Shown: positions 15,744-24,341, counted from the stretch's first letter. The stretch is DNA of 64,000 nucleotides from CAZKCI01 sp964551475 (GCA_964551475.1 CAZKCI010000043.1:14280-78279); one strand, 5' to 3'. A program made the numbers and translations. The notes: a model not told the origin generated them from the sequence alone.

Positions 15744-16415
15744 GTGGAAAGGATCGTGGACATCCTCTTCGAGGACGAGCATCTCATCGTCCTCAACAAG
15801 CCCTCCGGTCTTCTGGTCATCCCGGGCCGGGGTGAGGGAGAGCCGCCGACTCTCCGCGGTCGCCTGGAAGAACACCTGGGCCGACCGGTCTTCGTGGTCC
15901 ACCGACTGGACAAGGAAACGAGCGGCGCGATCGTCTTCGCCAAGACCGCCGAGGCGCATCGCTTTCTGAGCCGGGAATTCGAGCTCCGCCAGGTCAGGAA
16001 GATCTACCTGGCCCTGGTGTCGGGGACGATCGAACGCGAAGGCATTCTGCGCATGCCCATCCGCGAGTTCGGATCCGGGCGCATGGGCGTCAGCCGCCGG
16101 GGGAAGCCAGCGGTCACCCGCTACCGGCCGATGGAAAACTTCGCCGGATGTACGTTGATAGAGGTGGCCCCGCTCACCGGGCGTCGCCATCAGATCCGGG
16201 TCCACCTCTACGCGATCGGCCATCCCATCCTGGGAGACGCGCTCTACGGGGAAAACCGTCCGGTGGGAGGGGCCCCCCGCCTGATGCTCCACGCCCTCCA
16301 CCTCTCCCTCACCCATCCCGCGGGACCAGAGATCTACGTGGACGCCCCTCCGGGCGAGGACTGGGAATCGGTCCTCCGTTCCTACCGCCCCCCCGCACCG
16401 TTCGCGAAAAAGTAG
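15744..16415 (+). CDS. RluA-family 23S rRNA/tRNA pseudouridine synthase
   Basis: 223 residues from the GTG at 15744 (an in-frame GTG at 15756 is possible). The signature HRLDKETSG carries the catalytic Asp56, and downstream boxes match RluA (LTGRRHQIRVHLYAIGHPILGD, RLMLHALHLSLTHP). There is no N-terminal S4 domain, so it belongs to the short RluA/RluC-catalytic type that isomerises uridines in rRNA or tRNA; the target site cannot be read from sequence. Its 3' end overlaps the convergent DUF559 gene by 107 bases, an unusually long tail-to-tail overlap. Confidence 0.93.
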   Translation: MERIVDILFEDEHLIVLNKPSGLLVIPGRGEGEPPTLRGRLEEHLGRPVFVVHRLDKETSGAIVFAKTAEAHRFLSREFELRQVRKIYLALVSGTIEREGILRMPIREFGSGRMGVSRRGKPAVTRYRPMENFAGCTLIEVAPLTGRRHQIRVHLYAIGHPILGDALYGENRPVGGAPRLMLHALHLSLTHPAGPEIYVDAPPGEDWESVLRSYRPPAPFAKK

Positions 16416-17109
16416 CCGCGGCCCGGATCTTCCGGCGCGCTTCCTTGGGCCGCTGCACCAGGTCATTCTCGTCGAACCTCAGCACCTTCCACCCCCGCCG
16501 CTTGAGCCAGCGGTCTTTCCGCCGGTCCTTTTTCTTCTGGTGAGGCTGGTTGTGCCATCGGCTGTGGTCGCACTCCACCGCTATCCGCGCCCCGGGGGCG
16601 AAGACGGCGAAATCGAGGCGGTAGCGGCAGCGTCCGCGCTCGCTCAGGATGAACTGGGGGCGGAAGTCCAGCTTCTCTCGCTTGAGCATCCTTCCCATGA
16701 TCTCCTCGAGGGGCGGAATGCCGAAGAGGTCGCGCATTTCGCTCGCGCCGCGGAGCCGGCCGAGCGAGGCGCGGATAAAGGAAACGCGGGTCCGGGAGAG
16801 ATTGCGGACGAGACGGGGGAGTCTCCGGACCGGACCGAGGGAGAATTTCCAATACCACTCCCGGGCGCGGGGGTGATTTTGCTCGCGGGGGAAGAGCGCG
16901 CGGCGCCGATGCCGGGATACGGAGCAAACGCGGGCGTAGAGGGCGATGCCCGGTTCCTTCGCTCCGGAACGGACGCTCTGGTAGAAGGCGAGATAGGAGG
17001 GCATCTCGCCGATCGGAGAGCGGCAGGGAATGCGATACCAGCGCTGGCGGAGGAGGATCTCGCGGTCGCGGGCGGAGCGGAGAACGCCGATCAGGACCGG
17101 GGATTCCAT
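16309..17109 (-). CDS. DUF559 (Vsr-like PD-(D/E)XK) endonuclease-family protein
   Basis: 266 residues from the ATG at 17109. The C-terminal part is a DUF559 nuclease fold: YRLDFAVFAPGARIAVECD (Asp and Glu metal ligands) and KKDRRKDRWLKRRGWKVLRF. The N-terminal ~150 residues (RQRWYRIPCRSPIGEMPSYLAFYQS...) form a second conserved-looking domain that I recall seeing joined to DUF559; its function is unknown to me. The last ~35 residues are read from the strand opposite the end of the pseudouridine synthase gene, so the natural C-terminus may be extended relative to relatives. DUF559 proteins are often linked to mobile DNA, but no mobile genes are adjacent. Confidence 0.82.
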   Translation of the reverse strand: MESPVLIGVLRSARDREILLRQRWYRIPCRSPIGEMPSYLAFYQSVRSGAKEPGIALYARVCSVSRHRRRALFPREQNHPRAREWYWKFSLGPVRRLPRLVRNLSRTRVSFIRASLGRLRGASEMRDLFGIPPLEEIMGRMLKREKLDFRPQFILSERGRCRYRLDFAVFAPGARIAVECDHSRWHNQPHQKKKDRRKDRWLKRRGWKVLRFDENDLVQRPKEARRKIRAAATFSRTVRGGGRNGGPIPSPRPEGRPRRSLVPRDG

Positions 17110-17111
17110 GC

Positions 17112-17305
17112 TACGAATTCCACGAACTAAACCGATGTCCACGAATTGACACGAATTTTCACGAAATTAACCGAGGACCTTGCGTGCTCGTTTCTGCGTG
17201 TTCGCGGATCTCTTCAGCCGAGCCCCCCTTCGTGCAAATTCGTGCCTGCGCGCTGAAGCGCTACGGCGCGCAAGCGTGTCAATTCGTGGAAGTCTTTAGC
17301 CGAGC
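17112..17305. repeat. CACGAATT-type repeat region
   Basis: One arm reads CACGAATTGACACGAATTTT with the word every 10 bases. The other arm has TTCGTGCAAATTCGTG and, near 17277, GTCAATTCGTGGAA. Between them lies a small GC palindrome (GCGCTGAAGCGCTACGGCGCGC) that recurs at 56170, 56370 and 58780. No gene is evident between 17110 and 17309. Confidence 0.85.
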
Positions 17306-17309
17306 CTGT

Positions 17310-18584
17310 TTATTTCAGCCAGAGGTTGCCTTTGGCGGTGGCCCGCTTCAGCGACGCCTCCGGGTCGAGCTTCCCGAGCAGAGCCGCCTTGACGGCGTCT
17401 CCCAGGTATTCGCGGATCCTCAGCCATTCGTCGATCCTGGGCTCGAAGAATCCGAACTCCAGCTCCCGGATGGGAACGGCGGTGTCGGGGCTCTTCGCAA
17501 TCGCCTCTTTCATGACCGGGAGATCGAGCGCCGATCTCCGCACCGGCACGTAGTTGGTGCTGAGACACCAGCGGGCGGAGACGGAGGGGCTGGTGAACCA
17601 CTTGATGAACTCCCAGGCCGCCTGCTGCTTCTCGGGCGAGGACCGGGCGAAGACCACGATGTTGGTGCCGTAGACCAGGCTGGCCCGGCGCTTCCGGCTG
17701 AGCAGGGGCGCCATCCCCCAGGCGAACTTGATCTGTTTCTGCATGAAGGTCCGGGAGACGCAGGAAGCGACGATCATCGCCACCTTCTCGGCGGCGAAGT
17801 CCACCTGGTGTTCGTAGCCGCCGAGGTAAAAGTCGGCGGAGCGGTCTTGGCGGACCAGATTGACCAGGAACTCGACCGCTTCCCTCCCCTCCGGGGAGTC
17901 GAAGAGCAGGGTCCGGGTTTTATCGTCGTAGAGGGCGCCGCCGTTCTGGGCCAGGAGGCACTCGAAGTAAGTGGCGTGGTCGGTGAACTTATGCCCCCAC
18001 TGATCGGGGAGGCCGTCGCCGTCGAGGTCTCGGGTGAGCAGGCGGGAGAAGCGGACAAACTCCTCCCAGGTCTCGGGAGGCTTCGCCGGATCGAGTCCGG
18101 CCCGCTGGAACATCTCCTTGTTGTAGTAAATGACCGGGACGGATTTGTTGAAGGGAAGGGAGAAGAGCTTGCCGTCGTAGAGGCTGTCCTCGATGAAGAC
18201 GGGATAAAAGTCCTGCAGGTCTTTATCGAAGCCGGGGTCGAGCGTTTTCAGGTCGACCAGGGCGTTGCCGCCGATCAGCGTGCTGATCCAGGCCTCGTAG
18301 GCTTGGGACATGTCGGGCTGGTTGCGGGCGATGATCGAGGCCAGGAGCTTCTGCTTCAGGGCCTCGTAGCTCCCCATCGACTCCGGCTTGATCAGCCAGG
18401 CGGGGTGGGCGGCGTTGAACTCATCGATCAGGGAGGTCAGCACCTGTCCCAGGGGCCCGCCCATGGCGTGCCAGAAGTGGACGACCAGCTTCCCGTCGCT
18501 CCGCCCCGAACCGTCGGAGCCTCCGCCACAGCCGGCCGCCAGAATCACGAGAGCGGATCCGAGCATTGAGAGAATGCGTTTCAT
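17310..18584 (-). CDS. Carbohydrate ABC transporter substrate-binding lipoprotein
   Basis: 424 residues from the ATG at 18584. The lipoprotein signal ends in LAAGC (Cys19), followed by a Gly/Ser linker. The rest is a family 1 extracellular solute-binding protein (UgpB/MalE type): VVHFWHAMGGP, GSYEALKQKLLA, and DGDGLPDQWGH within a typical hinge-domain layout, ending at a normal length. It captures a sugar or sugar phosphate outside the inner membrane for the two permeases encoded just upstream. The substrate cannot be deduced. The gene is third in the order permease, permease, binding protein; no ATPase gene is near, so a shared MsmK/UgpC-type ATPase elsewhere is likely. Confidence 0.93.
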   Translation of the reverse strand: MKRILSMLGSALVILAAGCGGGSDGSGRSDGKLVVHFWHAMGGPLGQVLTSLIDEFNAAHPAWLIKPESMGSYEALKQKLLASIIARNQPDMSQAYEAWISTLIGGNALVDLKTLDPGFDKDLQDFYPVFIEDSLYDGKLFSLPFNKSVPVIYYNKEMFQRAGLDPAKPPETWEEFVRFSRLLTRDLDGDGLPDQWGHKFTDHATYFECLLAQNGGALYDDKTRTLLFDSPEGREAVEFLVNLVRQDRSADFYLGGYEHQVDFAAEKVAMIVASCVSRTFMQKQIKFAWGMAPLLSRKRRASLVYGTNIVVFARSSPEKQQAAWEFIKWFTSPSVSARWCLSTNYVPVRRSALDLPVMKEAIAKSPDTAVPIRELEFGFFEPRIDEWLRIREYLGDAVKAALLGKLDPEASLKRATAKGNLWLK

Positions 18585-18585
18585 C

Positions 18586-18628
18586 GCTCCATTTTGTCCA
18601 TCTCGTCCATACCGTCCATATCGTCCAT
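18586..18628. repeat. GTCCAT-type half repeat
   Basis: Only one arm is seen (CATTTTGTCCATCTCGTCCA and onward, period 9) between the substrate-binding protein start and the upstream permease stop. No matching ATGGAC arm lies nearby. Confidence 0.85.
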
Positions 18629-18655
18629 CACTCCTTCGGCTCTCACCTTCTCCCC

Positions 18656-19939
18656 TTAGTCTTTCATCCCGGATCTCGTTATCCCCTCGATGAACTGCTT
18701 CTGGGCGATGAAGAAGATGAGCAGGAGCGGGAGGATGGAGAAGGTGGAAGCGGCCATCAGAAGCTCCCACTCCGTCCCGCTCTCCTGGTTGAAGACCGCC
18801 AGCCCCACCTGGAGGGGCCTCATCTCCGGGGTGTTGGTCATGACCAGCGGCCAGAGGAGGGAGTTCCAGGTTCCGATGAAAGTGAAGAGCGCCATGGTCA
18901 GGATCACCGTGCGCGAGAGGGGGAGGACGAGCTGGAAGAGGGTGCGCAGCCGCCCGCAGCCGTCGATCGACGCCGCGTCGAATAGGTCCTGGGGCAGTGT
19001 CTCGAAATGCTGGCGCATGAAGTAGGTCCCGAAGACCGCGCCCAGGAACGGGACGATCAGGGCATTGTAGGTGTTCATCCAGCCCAGCTTGGAGATGATG
19101 ACATAGTCGGGGATGAGGATCACCTCGTGGGGGACCATCATCGTCCCCAAAAGGATGAGGAAGAGGGGCTCCTTGAAACGGAACTTCATCCGGGCGAAGG
19201 CATAGGCGGCCAGAGCCGAGGTCAGGACCTGGCCGACGGTCACCACCAGGGAGACGAAAATGGTGTTGAGGAAATAGCGGGCGAAGGGGGCGGCCCGCCA
19301 GGCCTTGACGAAGTTGTCCAGGAGGAAGCGCTTCCAGGCGATCTCGCCGAGGGGGAGCGAGCTCTTCTCGCCCCGTTTCTCTCCGGCCAGAACCACCAAG
19401 GCGATCCGCTCCGGCGTATCCGCCGATTTTTCATCCGAACTCAGGAGTCCGCTCCGGAGGGATTCCAGCTCCGCCCGGGCTATGCCGGCCGCGCCCGGAG
19501 GCAGCGACGAGATCGTGGACTCCAATTTCCCCAGTGTGGCGGAGAAGGCAGCGCCGAGTTTCTCCCGGACGCTCTCCCGGTCCTGGTAGACAGCGTAAAC
19601 CTTCCCGATTTTCCCCCGGAGAGCGGCGTAGCTGCTCGCCGCCTCCGCCTTGAAGGCGGAAGCGGCATCCGGTCCGGAGAGGACGCCGGTGGTGAAGCGC
19701 CCCTCGGATTCCGAGACCAACCGGTCCAGGTCGAGAGCGATCTGGAACTCCACCGGCTCCCATCCCCCGTCGGAGCGGATGTATTTCTTCAGTTCGGGGA
19801 CCACCGATATTCGCGAGGAGAGGACTTCCAGCGAGGACTTGAAGGAGGTGGAGATCATCCAGACGAAGGGGAAGACCATGGTCACCGCCCCAGCGATGAT
19901 CACGGCGTAAACGAAGAATTTTGCGAGGAATCTGGTCAT
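18656..19939 (-). CDS. Sugar ABC transporter permease (MalG/UgpE type) with a large periplasmic insertion
   Basis: 427 residues, against about 270-290 for the family. TM1 is at the N-terminus (VYAVIIAGAVTMVFPFVWMI) followed by the typical STSFKSS. The usual short loop before TM2 is instead ~150 residues (about 45-195), rich in Ala/Glu/Lys helices (LDRLVSESEGRF, YAALRGKIGKVYAVYQ). After it the normal core resumes with FLNTIFVSLVVTVGQ, and the coupling-helix EAA box reads DAASIDGCG...LVLP. The insertion should face the periplasm, where it could contact the binding protein or cell wall. The gene lies between the second permease and the substrate-binding protein. Confidence 0.92.
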   Translation of the reverse strand: MTRFLAKFFVYAVIIAGAVTMVFPFVWMISTSFKSSLEVLSSRISVVPELKKYIRSDGGWEPVEFQIALDLDRLVSESEGRFTTGVLSGPDAASAFKAEAASSYAALRGKIGKVYAVYQDRESVREKLGAAFSATLGKLESTISSLPPGAAGIARAELESLRSGLLSSDEKSADTPERIALVVLAGEKRGEKSSLPLGEIAWKRFLLDNFVKAWRAAPFARYFLNTIFVSLVVTVGQVLTSALAAYAFARMKFRFKEPLFLILLGTMMVPHEVILIPDYVIISKLGWMNTYNALIVPFLGAVFGTYFMRQHFETLPQDLFDAASIDGCGRLRTLFQLVLPLSRTVILTMALFTFIGTWNSLLWPLVMTNTPEMRPLQVGLAVFNQESGTEWELLMAASTFSILPLLLIFFIAQKQFIEGITRSGMKD

Positions 19940-19943
19940 GGCA

Positions 19944-20002
19944 TAGCAGTGATCAGCAATCAGCGGTCAGTGATCAGTAACTGATGACTGGTTACTTCGC
20001 TT
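19944..20002. repeat. GATCAGTAACTGA-type repeat
   Basis: Short words (GTGATCAGCAATCAGCGGTC, then AGTGATCAGTAACTGATGAC) form an imperfect self-complementary stretch in the gap between the two permease genes. Related pieces occur at 27340, 27476, 37410, 53278 and 54594. Confidence 0.8.
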
Positions 20003-20008
20003 ACTTGT

Positions 20009-20950
20009 TCATTCTCCGGTGGCGGCGCTTTTCCCCAGGAGCTTCTTCTGGGCCAGCGTCAAAGCCAGGATGATGAAGAAGAGAACGTAGGCGATGGCGC
20101 AGGCGTAGCCGAAGAGGTTGTTGCTGAAGGCCGCCTGGTAGAGGTAGAAGACGGTGGTGGTGGTCGACTTGAGCGGCCCCCCTTCCGGCGTGATGATGAA
20201 GACGGGGATGAACATCTGGAAGGCGAAGATGGTGGAGATGGTGAGGAGGAAAAGGGTGGTCGGCATCAGGAGCGGCCAGGTGATGAAGCGGAACTTGCCC
20301 AAAGCGTTCGCCCCGTCGATCTCGGCCGCCTCGTAGTAAGAGCGGTCGATGTCGAGAAGGCGGGTCAGGAAGATCAGGACGTTGAAGCCCAGCGTCTTCC
20401 AGACTATGAAGATGATGATGGCGAGCCTTGCCCAACCCGGCTCCTGCAGCCAGCGGATCTCCCCGAAGGTGTTCGGGAGGATGCCGGGGAGAAGCCCCCC
20501 CAGCGCCCGGAGCGCGCTGTTCAGGAGCCCCCGGGGCTGGAAGATCCAGCGCCAGACGATCGCGATTGCGGCCATGGAGGCCACGTAGGGTATGAAGTAG
20601 GCGGTCCGGAAGAAGCCCAGGGCCTTGATCCCCCGGCTCAGGCAGATGGCGACAAAGAGGGAGAGGGCGAGACCGAAGACGATCGAGCCCAGGGCGAAGA
20701 TGGTGGTGTTGAGGAGGGAAAGCCAGAAGTCGGGGTCCTGGAAGAGGACGACGTAGTTCCGGAGCCCGACGAGCTTCGCCGGAGAAACCATGTTCCAGCG
20801 GAAAAAGCTCAGAAAGAAGGCGTAGAACATGGGGAGAAGCTGGAAGACCACGATGATGAGCGCCGACGGGAGGATGTAGAGATAGGGGACCCAGGGGCGA
20901 TCGGCGCAGAAACGGTCGTCCACGACGCTGGATTTTTTCTTTATAGCCAT
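20009..20950 (-). CDS. Sugar ABC transporter permease (MalF/UgpA type)
   Basis: 313 residues from the ATG at 20950. Six or seven transmembrane helices are visible, starting with YLYILPSALIIVVFQLLPMFYAFFLSF. The EAA coupling box reads EAAEIDGANALGKFRFITWPLLMP, which docks to the ATPase. Its length is normal for the family, unlike its partner permease. The start lies 13 bases after the stop of the GT-C/TPR gene, so transport genes may be read from the same transcript. The second permease follows after 69 bases that contain a GATCAGTAA repeat. Confidence 0.94.
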   Translation of the reverse strand: MAIKKKSSVVDDRFCADRPWVPYLYILPSALIIVVFQLLPMFYAFFLSFFRWNMVSPAKLVGLRNYVVLFQDPDFWLSLLNTTIFALGSIVFGLALSLFVAICLSRGIKALGFFRTAYFIPYVASMAAIAIVWRWIFQPRGLLNSALRALGGLLPGILPNTFGEIRWLQEPGWARLAIIIFIVWKTLGFNVLIFLTRLLDIDRSYYEAAEIDGANALGKFRFITWPLLMPTTLFLLTISTIFAFQMFIPVFIITPEGGPLKSTTTTVFYLYQAAFSNNLFGYACAIAYVLFFIILALTLAQKKLLGKSAATGE

Positions 20951-20963
20951 GGGTGTGGAATAT

Positions 20964-22778
20964 TTACCTGCGGTCTTCAGCCTTCCGCCGGATCTTCGGT
21001 TCTATCCTCTCCGCTCTCTTTCTCAACCGTTCCGTCTCCCGGAGATCTCCCCGTTGAGCGGATATTCCGGCCAGGTTGAGAAGAGCTTCGATGTCGTTAG
21101 GATTGAGCTCCAGCGCCCGGCGATAGGCCTCCCCTTCTCTCTCGGCGTCGTTTCCCCTTCCGACGATTCGGGCGAGAAGAACATACGCTTTCGCCGACAG
21201 GGGATCGGCCGCCAGAGCCCGCAAAGCCTCTTCTTGGGCTTCTCGATCTCTTTTTTGTTCAAGCAGAAGAAAACCCAGGTTTAGGGCCGGATCGGGGTTG
21301 AGCGGTTCCCGCCGGGCCGCCGTCCGGAATAGATTCTCCGCCCGAACCCGATCTCCGGCAAGGAAATAGATTCCCCCTTCGACCAGATCGGCTCCTCCGA
21401 GCTCCGGGTTCAGCGTCCGGGCCAGGGCGATCTTCTCCCGCGCCGCGGCGTGTCTCCCCTCCCCCGCCTCATCCTGCGCCGCCATGATCAGGACATTGGT
21501 CTCCGATCGCATTTCCCTCCACGGTGGGGAGGCGGAAAGCAGACCGCACCAGGCCGTCAGGGCCAGTATCATCACTGCCCGCCGAAAACGCTTCTCTCTC
21601 CAGGCGCCGAGCAGCGCCAGGAGCGTGTCGGCGGCGAAAAAGCACAAGACCGGGATCAGCAACAACCGCGCCCGGGCTTGGTAGTAGAAGAAGGTTATCC
21701 CGGCCACGTGAGCGGTTGCGTAGATATATAGTATCAGCGGATTGCGCGACTGTCTACCATCGCGCCAGCGGGAAATGCCCAGAATCATCCCGGCCAATCC
21801 CAGGGGACCGATGAGGATAAAGGGGAGAAGCGGCGCACCCAGAAAGCGAAAGGTCTCCTGCCGGCCGATCCGGACGCCCCCGACGTCGCAGTATTCCCAG
21901 CGGCTGATCAGGAGGCGGAGCTTGGCGAAAGCCCGCTTGACGAAGGCGGCGGGCGAAGACCGGATGAACGCCCAGCCTTTCCGAAACCAGAAACGGGATG
22001 TTTCGGCCGGGGAAAGCCGCTGCCCGGTCTCCGTCTCCGCGATCCGGATCGAATCCCTCATGATTCCCGAGGCGGAGGGCGTGAGCAGCACGGGGGTTCT
22101 GTAGCCGCCGTTCGCCTCGGGATTGTTCCCGATATAGAAGTTCACGCCGCCGTGGGCTGAAGCCAGGATGAGGTCTCCGGAGGCGAAGTAGCCGGCCCGG
22201 GTGAAGGGGGCCAGGGCGAGAGCGATACCCAGCAACGCGCCCGCGGCCGTTCTCATCCCTCCCCTCCCCCGCGTGAAGAGGAGGAGAACGACCAGGAAGG
22301 CAAAGAGGAGATCCGCGGCGGCGGCCAGGCCCGCCAGGCCGAGGAGAATTCCTCCCGCCGTCCCCCGGAAGAATCCGCGCCGGTCGTTCGCCCAGAAGAG
22401 GAGAGCGGAGAGCGAAAGGAACAGGGCCAGTGTGGCGGGGACCAGGAGCCCTTCATGGAAGACCGCCATCCCGTAGACCGCCAGGAGGACGCCGGCGAGC
22501 AGGCCCGTTTTCTCTCCGGCGATTTTTCTCCCCAGGAAGTAGAGCAGGACGACCGATCCCGCCCCGATTGCGGATTGGATCAGGCGAACCAGGAGGAGGT
22601 CTCGTCCGAAAAGGGCATCGAGGAGAGCGAGAAAACGGGGATAGAGGGGGAGGCTGAAGGGGAGAAGCGAGCGGTCCCCTTCCCCGCCGGCGAGGGCGAA
22701 GGCGAGTCGGTCGTAGTTGTACTCGTCCATCCCCGTCGGGAGTTCGTAAAAACCGGGCGAGAAGCGCCCGTTGAGCAC
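20964..22778 (-). CDS. GT-C-like membrane glycosyltransferase with C-terminal TPRs
   Basis: 604 residues from the GTG at 22778. The N-terminal ~400 residues hold about 10 hydrophobic helices and a GT-C/PMT-like first loop (MDEYNYDRLAFALAGG). The C-terminal 170 residues are TPRs (AYRRALELNPNDIEALLNLAG). Such proteins usually move sugars from lipid carriers on the outer face of the membrane. The start is puzzling: the frame stays open upstream to the TGA before 22900 and encodes a convincing first helix (TRRGFIIPLLLFLLAGG), but no ATG, GTG or TTG is present there. Either a rare codon such as ATT at 22847 is used or a small sequence error hides the start. It follows the DUF4282 gene closely. Confidence 0.85.
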   Translation of the reverse strand: MLNGRFSPGFYELPTGMDEYNYDRLAFALAGGEGDRSLLPFSLPLYPRFLALLDALFGRDLLLVRLIQSAIGAGSVVLLYFLGRKIAGEKTGLLAGVLLAVYGMAVFHEGLLVPATLALFLSLSALLFWANDRRGFFRGTAGGILLGLAGLAAAADLLFAFLVVLLLFTRGRGGMRTAAGALLGIALALAPFTRAGYFASGDLILASAHGGVNFYIGNNPEANGGYRTPVLLTPSASGIMRDSIRIAETETGQRLSPAETSRFWFRKGWAFIRSSPAAFVKRAFAKLRLLISRWEYCDVGGVRIGRQETFRFLGAPLLPFILIGPLGLAGMILGISRWRDGRQSRNPLILYIYATAHVAGITFFYYQARARLLLIPVLCFFAADTLLALLGAWREKRFRRAVMILALTAWCGLLSASPPWREMRSETNVLIMAAQDEAGEGRHAAAREKIALARTLNPELGGADLVEGGIYFLAGDRVRAENLFRTAARREPLNPDPALNLGFLLLEQKRDREAQEEALRALAADPLSAKAYVLLARIVGRGNDAEREGEAYRRALELNPNDIEALLNLAGISAQRGDLRETERLRKRAERIEPKIRRKAEDRR

Positions 22779-22851
22779 GCTTCCCGCCCGGATTCCTCCG
22801 GCGAGGAGGAAAAGCAGCAGCGGTATGATGAAACCGCGACGGGTAATATTT

Positions 22852-23172
22852 CTACTTCCCGGCCGGAGCCACTTCTTTCTTCTTGAGCAGTTCTTCGATC
22901 CCGCTCACGTGCTCGACGATCCGGAAGGCCACGATGATCAGTTCGAGGTAGATGCGGGAAGCGAGCATCAGGAGAAGGTATATCACCGGAGAGAGGATCA
23001 GGGCCAAGATCCCCAACCAAGTGCTGCCTTGCCAGACGCTGACAATAACCGCGATGGTGACAATCGCGTTGGCGACCATGGCCACCACCAGGAGGAACTT
23101 GATCACCTTGGTGGTGATGAACTTGTCGAACGATAAATCAAAAATCGTCCCAATCAATCCTTTCTCTTCCAT
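22852..23172 (-). CDS. DUF4282 small membrane protein
   Basis: 106 residues from the ATG at 23172, with a strong GGAGGT site four bases upstream; the frame is open further but this start is clearly best. It matches the DUF4282 pattern: FDLSFDKFITTKVIKFLLVVAM, a second hydrophobic helix (LGILALILSPVIYLLLML) and the ending ASRIYLELIIVAFRIVEHVSGIEEL. Two transmembrane helices are predicted. The family has no established function. Its stop is close to, or overlaps, the true start of the GT-C/TPR gene. Confidence 0.88.
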   Translation of the reverse strand: MEEKGLIGTIFDLSFDKFITTKVIKFLLVVAMVANAIVTIAVIVSVWQGSTWLGILALILSPVIYLLLMLASRIYLELIIVAFRIVEHVSGIEELLKKKEVAPAGK

Positions 23173-23234
23173 ACGCACCTCCGGGTTGATATTTCCTGCG
23201 GGGATACTATCGAATATGCGCATTGATGTCCACT

Positions 23235-23909
23235 CTAAATAAACCGTCGGCCGGGGGTCAATCTGACCGCTGGCGTTTTTTGCGCGACGACCAATTGCCC
23301 TTGCGGGATCAACCCCAGATAAGCGCGGTTCCGGCAATACGCGACCGTCTGGAATCCCTTGTTCTTCAGGAGATCCCGCAGGTTGCTTTTCGTAAAATGC
23401 CGCACGTGAGGGGACGCCGGGTAAAAGTATTTATCCAGGTAGAGCAAGGCGATGATGATTGTTTTTAGGCGGGTCAGCTCGCTGGTGGCGATCAGGAAAT
23501 ACCCCCCGGGTTTGAGCACGCGCTGGATTTCTTCCAGGGCGGTTTCGGTGTCCAGGAGATGCTCCAGGACATCGATGGCGGAAACCGTATCGAAATATTC
23601 ATCCGGATAGGGGATCTTTTCCCCGGGTATGGTCTTGAACTCAAGACGGGGTTGGCGCTCTCGGGCGATCCGGATCGCTTCTTCGGAGATGTCCACGCCA
23701 TGAGCGATGTCGCAGGAAGGGGACAGATATCCCAGGAACTGGCCGTCTCCGCATCCGAAGTCCAGGAGCCTTTTGCCGAGGTAAGGCCGGAAAAGCCGCA
23801 TATGGAAGTCGACGTTCTCCCGAGTCCATTCCCCGGGATGGCGGTCGAACGGATTGACGGCGATGTTGTTCCCCCGCCAGTACCTTCGGTAGAAGGCTTT
23901 CGCGTCCAT
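23235..23909 (-). CDS. SAM-dependent methyltransferase
   Basis: 224 residues. Class I methyltransferase: motif I LLDFGCGDGQFL, then VDISEEAI (adenosine-binding acid), then AIDVLEHLLD and RVLKPGGYFLIATSE. It is most like the Methyltransf_11/23 group that acts on small molecules, quinones or sugars; the substrate is not readable. The C-terminal part (FTKSNLRDLLKNKGF) is typical. The base composition is lower in GC than the neighbouring his genes. It lies 13 bases after hisI, so the two are probably co-transcribed, though no link to histidine synthesis is known. Confidence 0.9.
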   Translation of the reverse strand: MDAKAFYRRYWRGNNIAVNPFDRHPGEWTRENVDFHMRLFRPYLGKRLLDFGCGDGQFLGYLSPSCDIAHGVDISEEAIRIARERQPRLEFKTIPGEKIPYPDEYFDTVSAIDVLEHLLDTETALEEIQRVLKPGGYFLIATSELTRLKTIIIALLYLDKYFYPASPHVRHFTKSNLRDLLKNKGFQTVAYCRNRAYLGLIPQGQLVVAQKTPAVRLTPGRRFI

Positions 23910-23922
23910 CGGGCGGACTTCT

Positions 23923-24321
23923 CTATTTTTGGCCGGGACCGTAGGCGTTTTCCGGAGCGAAGATCTTTTCTCCCGAGACCTCGATCTTTTTCCCCCCGTC
24001 CGTCACCAGGCGGAAGAAGCAGGAGCGGTAGCCCTCGTGGCAGGCGCCGCCCTTCTGCTCGATCTTCATGAGCAGCGTGTCGGCGTCGCAGTCGAAGCGG
24101 ATCTCCTTCACTTTCTGGGTGTGGCCGGAGGTCTCCCCCTTGAGCCAGACCTTCTGCCGGGAGCGGGACCAGTAGTGCATGAGGCCGGTCTCGACGGTCT
24201 GGCGCAGGGTCTCCCGGTTCATCCAGGCCATCATCAGGACCTCGCCGTTCCGAAAGTCCTGGGCGATGACCGGGACCAGGCCCTGGTCGTTGAACTTTAC
24301 CAGCGACAGGAAAGCTTCCAT
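23923..24321 (-). CDS. hisI: Phosphoribosyl-AMP cyclohydrolase (HisI)
   Basis: 132 residues from the ATG at 24321, preceded by GGAGAT; the longer open frame upstream is repeat DNA. Signature boxes are intact: GEVLMMAWMN, MHYWSRSRQKVWLKGE, SGHTQKV, the metal-binding FDCDADTLLMKIEQ and GGACHEGYRSCFFR. It hydrolyses phosphoribosyl-AMP to ProFAR in histidine synthesis. The HisE pyrophosphohydrolase domain often fused to it is absent and must be elsewhere. It is the last his gene of the run hisD-hisC-hisB-hisA-hisI. Confidence 0.96.
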   Translation of the reverse strand: MEAFLSLVKFNDQGLVPVIAQDFRNGEVLMMAWMNRETLRQTVETGLMHYWSRSRQKVWLKGETSGHTQKVKEIRFDCDADTLLMKIEQKGGACHEGYRSCFFRLVTDGGKKIEVSGEKIFAPENAYGPGQK

Positions 24322-24341
24322 GGGATCTCCTCTTGTCTTTT

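Noticed and set aside
17310..20950. Complete maltose-type importer
   Set aside because: No ATP-binding subunit gene is found in the window; only two permeases and the binding protein are present.
20964..22778. GT-C/TPR protein as part of the ABC transporter
   Set aside because: It is only adjacent; its helices and TPRs match glycosyltransferase-like proteins, not transporter subunits.
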